A DNA stretch of 14,786 bases from a bacterium (GTDB lineage: Bacteria; Patescibacteriota; WWE3; 2-01-FULL-39-13; JAQBTZ01). A program made the position numbers and the translations under genes. Numbering within the stretch: position 1 is the first letter of the stretch; every line of letters begins with the position of its first letter. The stretch spans positions 1-14,786 of the forward strand of contig JAQBTZ010000007.1 of assembly GCA_027624675.1 (NCBI GenBank), in the 5' to 3' direction. A model generated the notes under the pieces. The model was not told the origin of the DNA and searched no databases. It saw only the letters and a program-made list of their open reading frames with translations. Below are positions 12,975 to 14,786 of this stretch, piece after piece.

Positions 12975-14357
12975 ATGGATAAAGATCTGTTAAATACTCT
13001 TCTTACGCGCTGGAATCCTCATTTTACTGACCTAACCAAAGGAAAATGGAAAGGCACAGTCAAAAGAGAAAAATACCTTGAACGGCTAAAGCCACTTATG
13101 GATATACCCCATGTGATTATTCTGTCTGGTGTTCGTCGAGCAGGAAAATCCACGCTCATGCAACAGACAATGGAATATCTCATAAAAGAAAAGGGTGTAC
13201 CTGCTAAAAACGTAGTCTATATATTTTTAGAGGATATACTTGTTCAGCAATACCTTTCAATGGGATGGAAATTCCTAGACCAGCTCTATAACCACTATCT
13301 TGAAACATATAATCCAGAAGGCAAAGTCTATTTATTCTTAGACGAAATACAAGGAGTAAAGGAATTTAATCGTTGGGCCGCGAGCAGGTATGAACGCAAA
13401 GAACCAATAAAATTTGTTTTTTCCGGTTCACAAAAAGCCTTACTTGAATCTGAATCCGCAACAGTATTAACAGGCAGGAATGTACTGGTAAATGTGTACC
13501 CACTCAATTTTTACGAATATCTACTAATAAAAGATGTCCCTATAAAAGGTGAAAGTTCTATACAAGCACTGCGAGATGCAAATTTTGATAGGCAACATTC
13601 AATCCTGCATCATTTGGGTAAATACTTATACGAAGGTGGTTATCCAGAAATTGTCTTAGCTGAAGCAGAAGAGACAAAACGAGCAATAGCAGGAGGTTAT
13701 TACAACGATATCGTGACAAGAGATGTCCTCCGGCCAAATGCTGTTCGAAGTGTTCATGAAGTAGAATTGTTAGGTTTGCAAATAATGAACGAGTTTACCA
13801 AAACCCATACCTACAGTAGTCTAGGACGACCACGAAAGCTCTCTGTTGATACAGTAAAAAACTATCTTGATTACTTTGCGCATGCACATCTATTTTTTGA
13901 AAGCACTCATTTTTCTTATAAAACAAAGGAGTCACAGGATATACAGCGACCACGAAAAATATATGTAGTGGATAATGGCCTACGAAACTTCAACGTACCA
14001 CAACTTCGACCTGACTTAGGTCAGTGTGCCGAAAATACCGCTTATATGGAACTACAAAAGAATAATGTCTATGTTCACTATTGGAAAGGAAAGAAAGAAA
14101 TAGATTTTGTTACCATGAATCCAGATCTTGCGTTCCTCAATGTCTCATATACTGATGAATTACATCCTCGAGAAGTAGAAAGTATGGTAGAAGGATTAAA
14201 GGAATTTGATAAAGATAAAGGAATAATACTCACCAAAAATTATGCTGAGACGAAAAAAATAGATGGTAAAACAATAGAATGCGTACCACTTTGGGCATGG
14301 CTTATTTTCAATGGAAGAGTGTTCTTTAAAGAGGCGAATATACCCCATAAAGATTAA
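12975..14357 (+). CDS. AAA-family ATPase with C-terminal DUF4143 domain
   Basis: This 460-aa protein has Walker A SGVRRAGKST (51-60, Lys58) and Walker B VYLFLDEIQ (118-126, Asp123/Glu124). FVFSGSQKALL (147-157), LTGRNVLVNVYPLNFYEYL (165-183) and YEGGYPEIVLA (219-229) are typical of the AAA_14/DUF4143 family. The C-terminus (about 350-450) has the PD-(D/E)XK-like layout, AENTAYMEL (352-360, Glu353) and KKEIDFV (373-379, Asp377). Where active members have an acidic-x-Lys strand it reads LNVSYT (388-393), so the nuclease centre looks degraded. The cellular role of this family is poorly known; it is common in accessory regions. Arg codons lean to CGN more than in nearby genes, hinting at transfer. 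It stands alone behind a perfect promoter. Confidence 0.85.
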   Translation: MDKDLLNTLLTRWNPHFTDLTKGKWKGTVKREKYLERLKPLMDIPHVIILSGVRRAGKSTLMQQTMEYLIKEKGVPAKNVVYIFLEDILVQQYLSMGWKFLDQLYNHYLETYNPEGKVYLFLDEIQGVKEFNRWAASRYERKEPIKFVFSGSQKALLESESATVLTGRNVLVNVYPLNFYEYLLIKDVPIKGESSIQALRDANFDRQHSILHHLGKYLYEGGYPEIVLAEAEETKRAIAGGYYNDIVTRDVLRPNAVRSVHEVELLGLQIMNEFTKTHTYSSLGRPRKLSVDTVKNYLDYFAHAHLFFESTHFSYKTKESQDIQRPRKIYVVDNGLRNFNVPQLRPDLGQCAENTAYMELQKNNVYVHYWKGKKEIDFVTMNPDLAFLNVSYTDELHPREVESMVEGLKEFDKDKGIILTKNYAETKKIDGKTIECVPLWAWLIFNGRVFFKEANIPHKD

Positions 14358-14362
14358 CGCTA

Positions 14363-14424
14363 GCTACTTCTCGACTTCGCTCGAAGATTAAAGATTACTG
14401 TTCGAGCCTGTCGAGAACCTACCC
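14363..14424. repeat. Inverted pair of TCGA-rich dispersed repeats
   Basis: TTCTCGACTTCGCTCGAA (about 14368-14385) on the plus strand is mirrored by TTCTCGACAGGCTCGAAC on the minus strand (about 14401-14418). The two units share TTCTCGAC and CTCGAA and face each other across a short AT spacer. Each unit can also fold on itself. The pair starts a few bases after the ATPase stop codon and resembles the TCGA-rich repeat at 2429-2462. A role in 3'-end processing or weak termination is possible. Confidence 0.5.
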
Positions 14425-14469
14425 CACCTTATAAACCGTACTAATCACAACTAATTATTAGCCAGAAAT

Positions 14470-14515
14470 AAAAAAACAGCTCAAGAGCAATCAACTTTCC
14501 GATTGTTCTTGAGCT
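14470..14515 (-). terminator. Intrinsic terminator overlapping the end of the 60-codon gene
   Basis: A 15-nt stem, AGCTCAAGAGCAATC (14478-14492) with GATTGTTCTTGAGCT (14501-14515), has an 8-nt loop. One pair is an A-C mismatch on the minus strand. Seven U follow on the minus strand (14476-14470). The 5' arm codes for the last residues of the small protein. Confidence 0.75.
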
Positions 14516-14673
14516 TTAAGTGCTTTTAGGAGATCCGCATCAATCTCAGAATTTGCAACAGAGATTGAAAAAAGCACCTGCTCAATGTGTTCAGGTGAAA
14601 GAACTTCCCCATTAATCAACTTGCGCAAAAATTCTGCAAGTTGTTCTACAGTGAGTACCTTTATATCACTCAT
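14491..14673 (-). CDS. Small hypothetical protein, 60 aa
   Basis: This acidic 60-residue protein starts MSDIKVLTVEQLAEFLRKLI and ends KALKAQEQSES. It is predicted to be mostly helical, with no cysteines, membrane segment or known motif. It has one of the few good Shine-Dalgarno sequences in the window: AGGAG (14685-14681 on the minus strand) 8 nt before the ATG. The start overlaps the stop of the upstream gene as ATGA, so the two form an operon. An intrinsic terminator overlaps its 3' end. Position and size would suit a small accessory or antitoxin-like partner of the upstream gene, but nothing in the sequence proves that. I do not recognise the family. Confidence 0.65.
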   Translation of the reverse strand: MSDIKVLTVEQLAEFLRKLINGEVLSPEHIEQVLFSISVANSEIDADLLKALKAQEQSES

Positions 14674-14786
14674 CTTTTTTCTCCTTTTGGTTCTTTATAA
14701 ACCAGATTATCTAATATATTTTCTGACAAAAAACTAATCAATTTCTTGTTTGGAACACCCGTCTTTTTATCAAACCAACTATGATG
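14670..14786 (-). CDS. 3' end of an unidentified protein gene (runs off the window)
   Basis: Read on the minus strand from the window edge, 38 codons are open and end in TGA at 14672-14670. The visible C-terminus starts HHSWFDKKTGVPNKKLISFL and ends LVYKEPKGEKR. The stop overlaps the ATG of the 60-codon gene (ATGA), the usual sign of translational coupling, and the Shine-Dalgarno sequence of that gene lies within the last codons. The fragment is too short to assign a function. Confidence 0.65.
   Translation of the reverse strand, partial: HHSWFDKKTGVPNKKLISFLSENILDNLVYKEPKGEKR

Noticed and set aside
1..14786. UGA recoding as in Gracilibacteria/Absconditabacteria
   Set aside because: UGA ends several genes cleanly and no frame needs it as Gly or Trp.
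1..14786. CRISPR array, tRNA, rRNA or insertion-sequence transposase
   Set aside because: No regularly spaced direct repeats, no tRNA cloverleaf signature, no rRNA segments and no transposase or integrase reading frame were seen.

Overview
The window is AT-rich and gene-dense, and it suggests a streamlined bacterium with the standard genetic code (UGA is used as a stop; Trp is UGG). Most genes have no Shine-Dalgarno sequence. Several have a sigma70-type -10 box ending 6-7 nt before the start codon, so leaderless mRNAs are likely. A minimal MreB without mreCD, many excisionase-type HTH proteins, a PEGA/PD40 membrane protein and dispersed GC-rich palindromes make a Candidate Phyla Radiation (Patescibacteria) member my best guess. 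This is inference; no rRNA or other phylogenetic marker is present.

Layout. Positions 1-3881 (minus strand) hold the 5' part of an unknown gene, a GH57 glycoside hydrolase, a membrane-anchored HTH protein in the same operon, and a GT5 starch/glycogen synthase. This looks like an alpha-glucan block. Positions 3882-4626 have no convincing protein gene. They hold a predicted three-way-junction RNA, a strong bidirectional terminator, a second weaker fold, and a GC-rich element bounded by inverted repeats. Positions 4627-8844 (minus) hold an HTH protein with a very acidic linker, then an mreB-GT4-GT2 cluster read as mreB first, which points to envelope or surface-glycan work. A PEGA/PD40 membrane protein (8948-10156, plus) is divergent from mreB.

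Positions 10143-12854 are the accessory core: two paralogous AbiE-like (type IV) toxin-antitoxin pairs arranged back to back. In each, an AbiEi-like antitoxin gene is followed by an overlapping AbiEii-like nucleotidyltransferase toxin gene. The two pairs diverge from one 169-bp control region that holds two promoters, an inverted repeat and a palindrome. A lone AAA/DUF4143 ATPase follows behind a perfect-consensus promoter (12975-14357, plus). Repeats, a terminator, a 60-codon gene and the 3' end of another gene (both minus) close the window.

The most interesting items are the plus-strand three-way-junction RNA, where two G-U pairs keep the 22-bp closing helix intact on one strand only; the mirror-image toxin-antitoxin pairs; the leaderless promoter pattern; the MreB phosphate-2 Asp-to-Asn change; and repeats that sit directly on the stop codons of three minus-strand genes.
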